From assembly GCF_004005855.1 (NCBI RefSeq), contig NZ_SACL01000001.1, positions 310,001 to 374,000 on the forward strand: a stretch of DNA of 64,000 bases, in the 5' to 3' direction. Under the pieces are notes generated by a model, which ran no database searches, had not been told where the DNA came from, and worked only from the letters and a program-made list of their open reading frames with translations. The DNA is from Rhodovarius crocodyli. Its GTDB lineage: Bacteria > Pseudomonadota > Alphaproteobacteria > Acetobacterales > Acetobacteraceae. Position numbers and translations under genes: made by a program. Shown here piece by piece: positions 10,001-17,688 of the stretch (its first letter is position 1; each line of letters begins with the position of its first letter).

Positions 10001-10545
10001 TCCGCGTCACTATCCTGGGTGGTGTAGCGGCCGGCGGTGTCGATCAGCACCGCGCGCTCGGTCAGCCACCAGTCGCAGAAGCGGGTGCCGCCCACGCCTG
10101 AGAGCTTGTGCTCCGTCAGCGGGAATTCCAGGCCGGAATTGGCCAGCGCCGTCGTCTTGCCCGAGCCCGGCGGGCCGATGATGACGTACCAGGGCTGGTC
10201 ATACAGGTAGCTGCCCTTCTTGCCGGCGACGTTCTTCAGCTTGCCCAGCGCCTCGGTCAGGCGCTGGCGCAGCTGCGCCTCCTCCTCGGCCGAGGCCTCT
10301 TCCTTGCGGTTGGGTTCGGCCGTGGCGACGGCCTCCACCAGCGCGTCGTCGCGCTTCTCGCGCCGGCGGCCGATGAGGAAGAAGATCAGCACCCACAGCA
10401 CGACCGGCACCGCGATGATGACGGCGCGCAGCCAGATGGCGTCGAAGGCCTCGCCCAGCAGCGGCAGGAACAGCCACAGGAGCACGCCGATCAGGATGAC
10501 GGCGACCAGCGAGGCCAGGGCGGGAATGGTCACGAACGCACGCAT
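7078..10545 (-). CDS. tssM: T6SS membrane-complex protein TssM (IcmF family)
   Basis: An inner-membrane protein of 1155 aa. Two membrane helices fall in the first 55 residues and a third (LACWLVALLVLLGGGAWGW) near 432. Between them is a cytoplasmic NTPase-like domain with Walker A GPPGSGKT near 127 and the IcmF block SGVGGTRFCDWWLTERAVLIDTAGRY. The large periplasmic part ends in the TssM C-terminal beta domain. An Ala/Gly/Gln-rich stretch with repeated AAAQGAAG units (about 800-830) breaks the periplasmic region. I chose ATG 10545, preceded by GTGAGG as Shine-Dalgarno, over GTG 10560, which would overlap tssL. TssM normally docks TssJ, which is absent here. Confidence 0.96.
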   Translation of the reverse strand: MRAFVTIPALASLVAVILIGVLLWLFLPLLGEAFDAIWLRAVIIAVPVVLWVLIFFLIGRRREKRDDALVEAVATAEPNRKEEASAEEEAQLRQRLTEALGKLKNVAGKKGSYLYDQPWYVIIGPPGSGKTTALANSGLEFPLTEHKLSGVGGTRFCDWWLTERAVLIDTAGRYTTQDSDAEADKAGWERFLDLLRNNRPRQPLNGILVAFGMDMLSRLGEAERQEHARTIRRRIKELETKLGQRLPVYFLVTKADLLPGFTEYFEDLDKNQREQVWGFTFPMTNTPEGPVMGFEAEFTALIERLIARMPDRLQTERGPTQRAALAGFPGQFASVQESLNAFAKLAFGGSRMEPAPMLRGVYFTSGTQEGNPLDRLAGAMSRGFGVEARTATRVVAQKGRAYFIGGLLKNVIFNEARLAATDRGRERQWLMLRLACWLVALLVLLGGGAWGWTALNAEKQRAERLAAAVGQAEQASRATPLDRVQTPDLAGVLAYLETTRALPPAVGEDSGALGFNQQEILHAGADDAYRRALDRVLLPRLLARLEVQIREGLQRPDFLYEAVRVYLMLGRQGPMDKALVREWFVLDWQSAFPGAVNQPGRDALARHLDAMLEGSLPSYPLDGALVDSARRIFSRLPQAQRSWARLRAMPNSAPGWNPAQALGPAGQRYFVRPSGRAMTEGVPGLYTIEGLYSGVLANLPQAVREAASEAWVLGPEALVAQAADPRQLERDILGLYAQEYIRAWEAVLTDLVLPPFPNLNAAAEGLNLLGAPNSPMKELLRSVARQLSVGTAPEGTAAAAAQGAAGAAAAAAQGAAGRLQQALGVTAANPAATVAQRVETHFQAIRDAAGQPMDVILPILNDLYVQVARLANAPPGTVLPPAAGLDPGQRLLAEAQRQPQPLQGWLQAMAQSVNRVRAGGAAAAIAAAGGAAMGPLCRGLETRFPFRRTRTATDMPSDDFVRLFAPGGVMDSFFAQHVRPYADTTQRPWRPVATDGLPPPISQNDLIQFQRAQAIRDAFFPSGTASGFRFQLIPQGLGVGATAATLESMGVRNALTPGGGGRPIEMIFPALHPVTLTFDPASSAGDLAYDGAWSTLKLVFLGRLVATPAPDRFRLTIIQGDRVAEFTVQASSSQNPFALRELNEFRCPTLQPPSP

Positions 10546-10546
10546 G

Positions 10547-11968
10547 TCACCGGGCCTCACGCAGCAGGACGACTTCGATGCGCCGGTTCTGTTCCCGGCC
10601 CTCGGCGGTGGCGTTGCTCGCCACCGGGTCGCTGTCCGCCTTGCCCTGGGCGGTGAAGCGTTGCGGCTGGCCGTTGGCCGCCACGATCATGGCCATCGCC
10701 GCCTCCGCGCGCGCCTGCGACAGCGCGAAATTGGTCGGGAAGCGGGCGGAGCGGATCGGCTGGTTGTCCGAATGGCCCAGCACCTGCACCCGGCCCGGCT
10801 CGATCTTCAGCGCCTCGCCGATGCGGCGCATCAGGTCATGGAAGCGCGGGTCCAGCGTGGCGGAGGCCGAGGGGAACATGCCCGCGCCCTTGATGCGCAC
10901 CAGGATGCGCTGGGCGTCGCCCTCGACCGTGACCAGGTTCTGCTGGATCTCGGGGGCCAGGAACTGGCGCATGGTGGCCAGCGCATCGGGGCGCGGCGGG
11001 GTGTTGGGCGGGGGCGGAGGCGGCGGCGGGGGTGGCGCGGGCGGCACCGGCGGCGCGCTGCGGTCGATGGCGGGCAGCGCCCCGGGAGGCAGCGCCGCCA
11101 TGCGCTCGTACAGATCCTCGGAGGAGGCGCTGAGCGAGGAGGCCACGTAATACCAGCCGCCACCCAGCAGGAAGGCGGCCAGCACCAGGCCGACCCAGCC
11201 CGGCACCTGGCGGGACGGCCCGCGATGCGGCGCATCCACGCCGCGCCAGCGGGGGGACAACTCGCGCTCATACTCGCCGCGCAGCTGGCGCAGCAGCTCG
11301 TAAAGGCCTTCGCGCACGCGCTCCAGCTCGGCCGGGCCGCGCTGCATCAGCCGGTATTTGCCCTGCAGCCCCAGAGAGATGGCCAGGTACATCACCTCCA
11401 GCGCGCCACGGAAGCGGCCGGGGTCCTTCTGCATGTTGCCCAGCAGGTCGAACACGCGCTCACCGGAGCGCACCTCGCCATGCAGGGTCGAGACCAGCGA
11501 ATGCGAGGCCCAGGCTGAGGTGGCACCCCAGTTTGTGCCCAGCACCACGTCGTCCAGCGCGGCGCAGATCACGTAATGGGCGGCGCGGATGTCCTCGGCG
11601 GTGGCGCCGACGCCCGTGGCATCGGCCTCGAACTGGCGCAGGGCGCGCATGGTGCGCTCCCGCAGCTCATTCGCGTTGATGCTGGCGTTGGGACCGGCCT
11701 GCACCAGACGCGAGAGGATTTCGAGCAAGGGAGCGGCGGCGGCGGCCAGCGGCACGATGCCGACCAGCGGCACCAGCCCGGCTTCGCCGCCCAGGCGCGG
11801 GGCGGGGCCTGACGGCGGCGGCGGCGCCATGGGCTGCTGGGCCATGGGCCGGGGCGGCGGCGTGCCCATGCTGTGAAGGCCCTGCCCCGGGTCCCTGGCC
11901 GGGATGCCCTGGCGGCCGACGACGGTCTTGTCGGCGTCGCCTTCCTCGTCGAAGGGATTGTCGCTCAT
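10547..11968 (-). CDS. tssL: T6SS membrane-complex protein TssL with OmpA-like domain
   Basis: 473 aa. A disordered N-terminus (about 1-65, Pro/Met-rich) precedes the cytoplasmic IcmH/DotU domain, then a single membrane helix near 255 (GWVGLVLAAFLLGGGWYYV). A run of ten consecutive prolines follows at about 300-312, and then a C-terminal OmpA-like peptidoglycan-binding domain with LGHSDNQPIRSARFPTN and the closing NRRIEVVLL. This is an evolved, specialised TssL that can anchor to peptidoglycan itself, which may matter in a system without TssJ. The ATG at 11968 overlaps the tssK stop. Confidence 0.95.
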   Translation of the reverse strand: MSDNPFDEEGDADKTVVGRQGIPARDPGQGLHSMGTPPPRPMAQQPMAPPPPSGPAPRLGGEAGLVPLVGIVPLAAAAAPLLEILSRLVQAGPNASINANELRERTMRALRQFEADATGVGATAEDIRAAHYVICAALDDVVLGTNWGATSAWASHSLVSTLHGEVRSGERVFDLLGNMQKDPGRFRGALEVMYLAISLGLQGKYRLMQRGPAELERVREGLYELLRQLRGEYERELSPRWRGVDAPHRGPSRQVPGWVGLVLAAFLLGGGWYYVASSLSASSEDLYERMAALPPGALPAIDRSAPPVPPAPPPPPPPPPPNTPPRPDALATMRQFLAPEIQQNLVTVEGDAQRILVRIKGAGMFPSASATLDPRFHDLMRRIGEALKIEPGRVQVLGHSDNQPIRSARFPTNFALSQARAEAAMAMIVAANGQPQRFTAQGKADSDPVASNATAEGREQNRRIEVVLLREAR

Positions 11969-13302
11969 GCGCGGATCGCCCACAGGCTGAGACGGAGGTT
12001 GGGGAAGTCACCCGAGACGTGGATCGCGAAGGCGCCGGCATTCTGCATGTGCTGCCAGTGCGGCGACCCGCGATCGAGCTCGAAATAGACGGCACCCGCG
12101 TGGAACGGGATCTGCCGGGGCGCGACCGGCAGGGGGCGCACCACGATGCCGGGCAGCGCCACCTGCACCAATTCCCGGATGTGCTCCACCGCGCCGATGC
12201 GCACCTGGTTGGGGAAGTTCCGGCGCAGATGCTCGTTCGGCACATCGGCCATCACGGTCAGCACGAACTGGCTGGCGCGCAGCAGGCTGCGGTCGGTGAT
12301 GGGGCCGACGCGCACGCCATAGGCGCGTTCCTGCAACGGGATCTCGAAGGCGTTGCTGTCGATCATCGTCGCCAGGCTTCGACGCAGATCCGCGATGACC
12401 GGCGCGAAGGAACGCTGCAGGTCATCGTGCCGATAGGCCGGGTAGGAGGCCGCGCGCTTGTCGGGGGAGGTGAAGGTCGAAAGCTCCCCGGCCAGCTGCA
12501 CGAAATCCTTGAACAGCGTCTCCGGGTGCAGATTGCCGGCATCGGCATGGTGCGCCAGCAGCGGCGACCAGCGGTTGATGGATTGCAGAAGCAGGAAGTC
12601 CGCAACCTCACCCACCCCGCGTGAGCCGGGCTGAAGGATGCGCGCAGCCAAGGCCTCGGCCCGCTGGCCCAGCAGGCCCACGATCTCGGCCAGCACATTG
12701 GACAGCGGCGTGGTGGCCGAAACCCGCAGCGCGGGCGGGATGAACTGCTCATCCACCAGCACGCGGCGGTCGGCCTGCACCTCCGTCACGCGTGCCAGGC
12801 CCAGGCAGGCGTAGGCCGCGCGTTCCTGGCGTTCCAGCATGTAGCGCAGGCGGGGGCGGCCCACGGCCAGCTCCGCCGACAGCGACGGGTCCGAATGCGT
12901 GTCATAGGCGGTATGGCCCGAGAGGGAGTAGCGCGCGGTCATCGCGTCCTCGGTCTCGTTCGCCGCGACCTCCATGCCGTCCGGCTTCTTCAGCGGCAGG
13001 CACAGGTAGACCACCTGGTTGCGCGTGCCTTCCGGCAGATCGAGCGGCTCCGGCAGGTCGGTCGTGCCGGGGATGGAGAAGGGCGTGCCGTCCAGCATCA
13101 CGCCCGCGATGGAGGACAGCGAGAACTTCCCCGCCGCCAGCAGGTCACGGTCCAGCGCGATCTCGGTCACGCCCCAGGGGTGGGGGTGCAGCGGCGCCGC
13201 CCGGTCCTGCACGAAATGTTCGAGGTAGCGGTCCTGCTGCTGGAAATGCTGCGCGCGGAGGAACATGCCCTCCTGCCAGACCACCTTGTCATGCCACGCC
13301 AT
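11965..13302 (-). CDS. tssK: T6SS baseplate protein TssK
   Basis: 445 aa, the usual length. It opens WHDKVVWQEGMFLRAQHFQQQDRYLE, the TssK/ImpJ signature, and continues with FSLSSIAGVMLDGTPFSIPG and the C-terminal PNEHLRRNFPNQVRIGAVEHIRELVQ block. TssK trimers link the baseplate wedges to TssL/TssM. It lies 78 bp downstream of the FHA gene and overlaps tssL by 4 bp. Confidence 0.96.
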   Translation of the reverse strand: MAWHDKVVWQEGMFLRAQHFQQQDRYLEHFVQDRAAPLHPHPWGVTEIALDRDLLAAGKFSLSSIAGVMLDGTPFSIPGTTDLPEPLDLPEGTRNQVVYLCLPLKKPDGMEVAANETEDAMTARYSLSGHTAYDTHSDPSLSAELAVGRPRLRYMLERQERAAYACLGLARVTEVQADRRVLVDEQFIPPALRVSATTPLSNVLAEIVGLLGQRAEALAARILQPGSRGVGEVADFLLLQSINRWSPLLAHHADAGNLHPETLFKDFVQLAGELSTFTSPDKRAASYPAYRHDDLQRSFAPVIADLRRSLATMIDSNAFEIPLQERAYGVRVGPITDRSLLRASQFVLTVMADVPNEHLRRNFPNQVRIGAVEHIRELVQVALPGIVVRPLPVAPRQIPFHAGAVYFELDRGSPHWQHMQNAGAFAIHVSGDFPNLRLSLWAIRA

Positions 13303-13380
13303 GCAGCCACTCCCCGCTTACCGCCACCATTAACCCGGAACCCCGATTGGCTGCTTCGCCTGAATCCATGATGAAGGCGA

Positions 13381-14979
13381 TCATCGCCCGCCCCCGCGCA
13401 GTGTTTCCTCATAGGCCTTGGCGAAGGCCCGGCCGAAGGCACTGTCGAAGTCATCGTCGAACTGGTCCGTGACCTGTTCGTGAAGCTTGCGATACGCTTC
13501 CCACAGCTTCTTCTCCCGCGCGCCGGGCATGATGCCGCCGCTGCCCACCTGCTCCTCCAGCGGGCCGGGGGCCAGCTTCTCCAGCATGGCGCGCGCGGCC
13601 GATTGCGTGGCCGCGATGCTCGCGATCTGATGCCGCGTGAGGTCGGAGAAGGTCTGCCCGATCGCATCGGCCCCTGCCCCGCGCGGCGACAGCACGCCGG
13701 CCAGCGCCGCCTGGTCGGTGGCGGCGAAGCGCACCGGGTTGTTGCCGGCGGCGCGCATCATGGTCTGCTCGATGCGGAACTCACGCCGCACATCGTCACG
13801 CGCGATCAGCAGGGCACGCACCCCGGCGATGGCGGCGGCAAGCCCGGCGCCGAAGCGGCGCAGCTGCTCGGCCGCATCGGTGCCCGGGGCGGCGGGGGGC
13901 AGGCCCGCTGCCTCCAGCACCAGGGCCAGGGCGCCGTCCAGCCCGCCGGGGGCCGGCGCGGGCGCCACGCTGGCCACGGGCACCGGCGGCGGGCGCGGCA
14001 GGTCGCGTTCGGGTTCCGCGAAGACGGAGGGCGCAGGTTCCGGCGGCGGTGGATCGAAGGGCGGCGGTTCCTGCGCGGCCGGGGGCGGCATCGCGGGCGG
14101 GTCGAATGGGGGAAACGGCTGCTCCGACAGCGCCTCAGGCGCGCGGGGCGGAAAGGGATCGGCTGGAAACGGATCGGCTGGAAAGGGATCGGGCGGAAAG
14201 GCGGCGGCCGCCGGCGGGAAGGGCTCGGCGGGCGGCGCCTGTGGGGGCAGCACCTGCGAGGGCGGGGGCGGCGGCGGAGGTGCCGGGGGCGCGAAGGGAT
14301 CGGCCGGCGCCGCGAAGGGCCTGGCGAAGGGGTCGGGTGCCGGGGGGGTGTTGCCGGGCGAAAGCCCGTCCAGCAGCTTGTCCCAATCCTCCGGGATCAG
14401 GTCCGGCGTGCGGGCCTGGGGCACGCGCAGCGAATCATGAATGCTCGGCGTGTGGTCCGGCATGCTGCCACCGCGCGGGCCGTCGAAGCCCAGGTCCAGG
14501 TCATCGGGCAGCAGCGGGCCGCGGTTGTGGTCCTCAGGGAAATTGCCCAGCCCATGGCTGGGGCCATGCGTCACCGGCGCCACCAGCGGGCGGTGCAGCG
14601 GTTCCGCCATCGGGTCGCCCCAGTTGCTGCCCGGCTGCAAGGTGGGGATGGAGGCGTGGCTGTCCTCCGTCACCCGGCATTCGATCTCCCAGGCGCCGAG
14701 GCGGATGCGGTCGCCGTCGAACAACGGGCGCGGCGCGCCCTGCCCCACCGGCTCCGCCGCGCCGTTCACGAAGGTGCCGTTGGAGGAAGTGTCGCGCAGC
14801 TGCCACCCGCCCGCCGCGAACTCGATGACGCAGTGCTTGCGGGACAGCATGCTGTCGCGGTCATCGAACTGCCAGTCCGCCTGGCTGCCGCGCCCCAGCA
14901 CGCATTCGCCACCCCGCAGCTGCCGCTGTTCGGGAAGGGCGTGATCGGGGCAACGCACCACGGAAAGAACCAGCACCAT
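13381..14979 (-). CDS. tagH: T6SS FHA-domain protein TagH
   Basis: 532 aa. The N-terminal FHA domain (about 1-100) has the phosphothreonine-binding core GRGSQADW, DSMLSRKHCVIE and DTSSNGTFVNG. The middle (about 200-345) is a very Pro-rich, low-complexity linker with tandem PFPADP units. The C-terminal domain (about 360-530) is the T6SS-specific ImpI/VasC-type tail, with RFAATDQAALAGVLSPRGAG. FHA proteins sense phosphorylated T6SS partners and license assembly. ATG 14979 is chosen for the GGAGG seven bases upstream; a TTG at 14985 is less likely. Confidence 0.92.
   Translation of the reverse strand: MVLVLSVVRCPDHALPEQRQLRGGECVLGRGSQADWQFDDRDSMLSRKHCVIEFAAGGWQLRDTSSNGTFVNGAAEPVGQGAPRPLFDGDRIRLGAWEIECRVTEDSHASIPTLQPGSNWGDPMAEPLHRPLVAPVTHGPSHGLGNFPEDHNRGPLLPDDLDLGFDGPRGGSMPDHTPSIHDSLRVPQARTPDLIPEDWDKLLDGLSPGNTPPAPDPFARPFAAPADPFAPPAPPPPPPPSQVLPPQAPPAEPFPPAAAAFPPDPFPADPFPADPFPPRAPEALSEQPFPPFDPPAMPPPAAQEPPPFDPPPPEPAPSVFAEPERDLPRPPPVPVASVAPAPAPGGLDGALALVLEAAGLPPAAPGTDAAEQLRRFGAGLAAAIAGVRALLIARDDVRREFRIEQTMMRAAGNNPVRFAATDQAALAGVLSPRGAGADAIGQTFSDLTRHQIASIAATQSAARAMLEKLAPGPLEEQVGSGGIMPGAREKKLWEAYRKLHEQVTDQFDDDFDSAFGRAFAKAYEETLRGGGR
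14156..14200. repeat. 15-bp tandem repeat inside tagH linker
   Basis: Three head-to-tail 15-bp units begin GGATCGGCTGGAAAC, GGATCGGCTGGAAAG and GGATCGGGCGGAAAG; a partial unit precedes them. They encode the repeated Phe-Pro-Ala/Pro-Asp-Pro of the FHA linker. Copy-number change would keep the frame and alter only linker length. Confidence 0.85.
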
Positions 14980-15035
14980 ACTCAACCTCCAACCCCGGCG
15001 CGGCGTGCCGCGTCCGGGCTACTGACAGCCCGCGT

Positions 15036-15632
15036 TCAGGCCGCGGGCGGCGGCTCCACGTCCAGGCGGCCCGCGCCGCCGGCCGCGATATCCTGCGCCG
15101 AGGCGAGGAAACGCCGATAGCGTTCATCGGCCTTCTCAGGGCTGTGCCGAAGGGCGGCCAGCAGCACGGCCCCCACCACGGCCACGCCCGTCAGATGTTC
15201 GCCGGGCGGGACCACCGGCTGGCCCTCGGGCGACATGCTGCCGCCGGACCAGAAGGCGCCGACGGCGGCCCAGGCCTCCGGGCTGCGGAAGCCGCCCTTC
15301 TGCGCTGCCTCCATCGCCGCGCGGCGCAGCCCTTCCTCGGGCTTGCGCACCCAGGCCTCGGCGGCCAGCAGGGCGGCGGTGTCCACCGCCAGGTTCTGCG
15401 GCCCCGGCATGGCGCGGCTGCACATGCAGCCCCACCACACGGCCTCGCGCTTGGGCATCGCGTGCGCGATCAGCCGCAGCGCCTCCGGCAGGCGCCCGGC
15501 CTCCACCAGCGTGGTCACGCCCGTCGCTGCGTCGGGCAGGCCGGTCAGCAGCGCCATGCCCTCGGGGTCCAGCTCCAGCCGCGGCAGAAGTGGCTCCAGC
15601 GCGACCGTCAATTTGTTCGTTGGCGTGTTCAT
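15036..15632 (-). CDS. VgrG-linked small protein, DUF6931-like
   Basis: A 198-aa soluble, helical protein with no signal or membrane segment. Conserved-looking stretches are AHAMPKREAVWWGCMCSRAM (about 57-76), with two cysteines, and GEHLTGVAVVGAVLLAA near 145-161. I believe it belongs to the DUF6931 group seen near some alphaproteobacterial T6SS genes, but that is from memory. It starts 1 base after the vgrG stop and precedes tagH by 56 bp. This slot often holds effector adaptors (DUF4123, DUF1795, DUF2169), so an adaptor or effector-loading role is a reasonable but unproven idea. Confidence 0.6.
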   Translation of the reverse strand: MNTPTNKLTVALEPLLPRLELDPEGMALLTGLPDAATGVTTLVEAGRLPEALRLIAHAMPKREAVWWGCMCSRAMPGPQNLAVDTAALLAAEAWVRKPEEGLRRAAMEAAQKGGFRSPEAWAAVGAFWSGGSMSPEGQPVVPPGEHLTGVAVVGAVLLAALRHSPEKADERYRRFLASAQDIAAGGAGRLDVEPPPAA

Positions 15633-15633
15633 G

Positions 15634-17547
15634 TCAGTTGATCATCACCAGGCCGCCCTGGATGGTCATCAGCGCGTCCGCCTTGTGGGTGGCCAGCAAC
15701 CCCTGGCTGTTGAGCATCAGCTGCGCCTTCACGTCGATCTGCATGGATTCGATCGAGATGCTGACGGGCGTCATGTGGATCTTGCTCTGCCCGCAGGTCA
15801 GCGTGATCGACTGCATGGCCTCGATCTCGATCTTGCCGAGCTTGGCCTGCTCCTTGATGTTGCCCAGCTCGACCGTGCGGGTCTCGTTGCCCATCTTCAC
15901 GGTCAGGCTGTCATCGCCCTTGCTCACGGTCACCTTGCGGTTCTGCTCCACCGTGCTGGTGAAGTGGTTGCCGATGGCTTCCGTGTGGTCCTTCTTGACC
16001 GTCTCGGTCCGGTTGTTCTTGACGAGCTCGTTCTTGTCCTTTTCGGCCTGAACGATGAAGTCCTCGTTGCCCTTCTTATCCTCGAAGCGGACCTCGTTGT
16101 AGTTGCTCGCCCCGCCGCCCTTGCTGGAGCGCGTGCGCATCCAGGTCTGGGTCTTGTTGGCGGGCAGGGCCATGGATTGCATGCCCTCGTCGTTATAGAC
16201 GCTGCCGATCACGACCGGGCGGTCCGGGTCGCCGTCCATGAAGGCGACCATCACCTCGTCGCCCACGCGCGGCAACTGCCAGCTGCCGCCCCATTTGCCC
16301 GCGACGGACTGCATGACGCGCACCCAGCAGGAGGACGTGTCGTCCTTCTTGCCGGCGCGGTCCCACAGGAAATGGACCTTCACGCGGCCGTACTTGTCGC
16401 AGTGGATCTCCTCTCCGGCGGGGCCCGTGACGATGCCGCTGAAGATGCCCGGCATCATCGGGCGCGGCCGCACCACCGCGGGCCGCCACACGCGCTCGGC
16501 CGAGATCAGCCGCAGGCTGGACTGGTAGCCGGCACTGCCGCCCCCCGCGAGCTGGGTCTCGTCGAAGGCCGAATGGGTGGCCTTGGTCACCAGCCAGGTG
16601 GCGGTGGAGCCCTCGATGCCGCTCTTGACCTTCACCCGGCCGCCGGCGAACAGCGTGGGGTCCGTGCCCTGGGCGGTCGCGACATCGGCCTGCGCCTCGA
16701 AGCCTTCCATGTGCAGCTTGGACAGGTCGCCCTCCGGCTGCATCGCTTGGCCGCCCGGCCAGGAGAACATCTCGAACCCCGAGGCGCCCGGGCTGTTGAG
16801 CAGGGTCGCGGCCTGGGTGCGCAGCAGGGAGCTGGGCTTCAGCTGGTCGAAGTCGACGGTGGCCACCTTGCCCGGCTGCAGCGAGGATTCCGGCTGCCAC
16901 GCGGTCAGCGACCCGGTCAGCCCGTGATCGGAACGAACCACCTGCGCCTCGCCCGGGACCAGCGGATAGTCGGAATTCGCCCCGCAGATGTTCAGCGTGT
17001 GGTCGCCCGCCTTGTGCTCGAAATAGAAGCCGCAGCCGATCTCCTCGAGGATGCGGCGAGTGAAATCCAGGTCCGTCTCGTTGAACTGGACGCAGTAGTT
17101 GCGCGGCTGGGTGGGCACGCCGCCCCGCCAGGTCACGGGCGCCACGTCATGCTCGCCGAAGATGGCCGTGCAGATGTCCTTCACCGACTTCTGCTGGAAG
17201 ATCCGGCAGTCAGAGGTGCGAGCGAGCTGCCACATGCGCGGCACCGCCACCAGCATATAGGCCGCATAGCCGCGGCCGATGGCGGCCTGCCGCGCGAAGC
17301 TGCGCACGATGCCGTGGAAATGCCGGGCCGGGAGATGTTCACGCGTGACGGTGCAGGTGATGGGCTTGCCCACCAGCGCGCCGGGCTGGATCCCCATGTC
17401 CTGGGAAAGCACCTCGGCCGTGATGACGAAGGGCTGGCCGATCTCCTCCTCCACCGACAGGCGCCTGAGAATCAGGGCGTCCTTGCCGAGGGGCGAGGAG
17501 ATCTCCAGCATCCGTTCCGACTGGGTGACGCTTACGGTGCCAGACAA
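15634..17547 (-). CDS. vgrG: T6SS spike protein VgrG
   Basis: 637 aa: an N-terminal gp27-like part (1-370), a gp5-type OB domain (about 370-450, with GRVKVHFLWDR and PRVGDEVMVAFMDGDPDRP), and a C-terminal repeat region forming the beta-prism needle. The C-terminus stops soon after the needle, so no fused effector domain is seen. The only consistent start is TTG at 17547, preceded by GGAGG nine bases upstream; the protein then reads MSGTVSVTQ. A 141-bp gap separates it from the methyltransferase gene, so it may have its own promoter. No PAAR gene accompanies it. Confidence 0.95.
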   Translation of the reverse strand: MSGTVSVTQSERMLEISSPLGKDALILRRLSVEEEIGQPFVITAEVLSQDMGIQPGALVGKPITCTVTREHLPARHFHGIVRSFARQAAIGRGYAAYMLVAVPRMWQLARTSDCRIFQQKSVKDICTAIFGEHDVAPVTWRGGVPTQPRNYCVQFNETDLDFTRRILEEIGCGFYFEHKAGDHTLNICGANSDYPLVPGEAQVVRSDHGLTGSLTAWQPESSLQPGKVATVDFDQLKPSSLLRTQAATLLNSPGASGFEMFSWPGGQAMQPEGDLSKLHMEGFEAQADVATAQGTDPTLFAGGRVKVKSGIEGSTATWLVTKATHSAFDETQLAGGGSAGYQSSLRLISAERVWRPAVVRPRPMMPGIFSGIVTGPAGEEIHCDKYGRVKVHFLWDRAGKKDDTSSCWVRVMQSVAGKWGGSWQLPRVGDEVMVAFMDGDPDRPVVIGSVYNDEGMQSMALPANKTQTWMRTRSSKGGGASNYNEVRFEDKKGNEDFIVQAEKDKNELVKNNRTETVKKDHTEAIGNHFTSTVEQNRKVTVSKGDDSLTVKMGNETRTVELGNIKEQAKLGKIEIEAMQSITLTCGQSKIHMTPVSISIESMQIDVKAQLMLNSQGLLATHKADALMTIQGGLVMIN

Positions 17548-17688
17548 GGCTGTTTTCCTCCGCGGCTGTATTCAGCTGCCGGTAGTGGAGACCGGATGCC
17601 CCTGAAAAAGCAAATCCTACCAGGGTTTGGCCATCCTCCATGCCGATGATGAAGGGCCATCACCTTTGCGTGTCCCTCCCGCACCCGC

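Noticed and set aside
7330-10101. 923-codon open frame opposite tssM
   Set aside because: Antisense shadow of a well-supported gene; low-complexity Arg/Gln/His composition.
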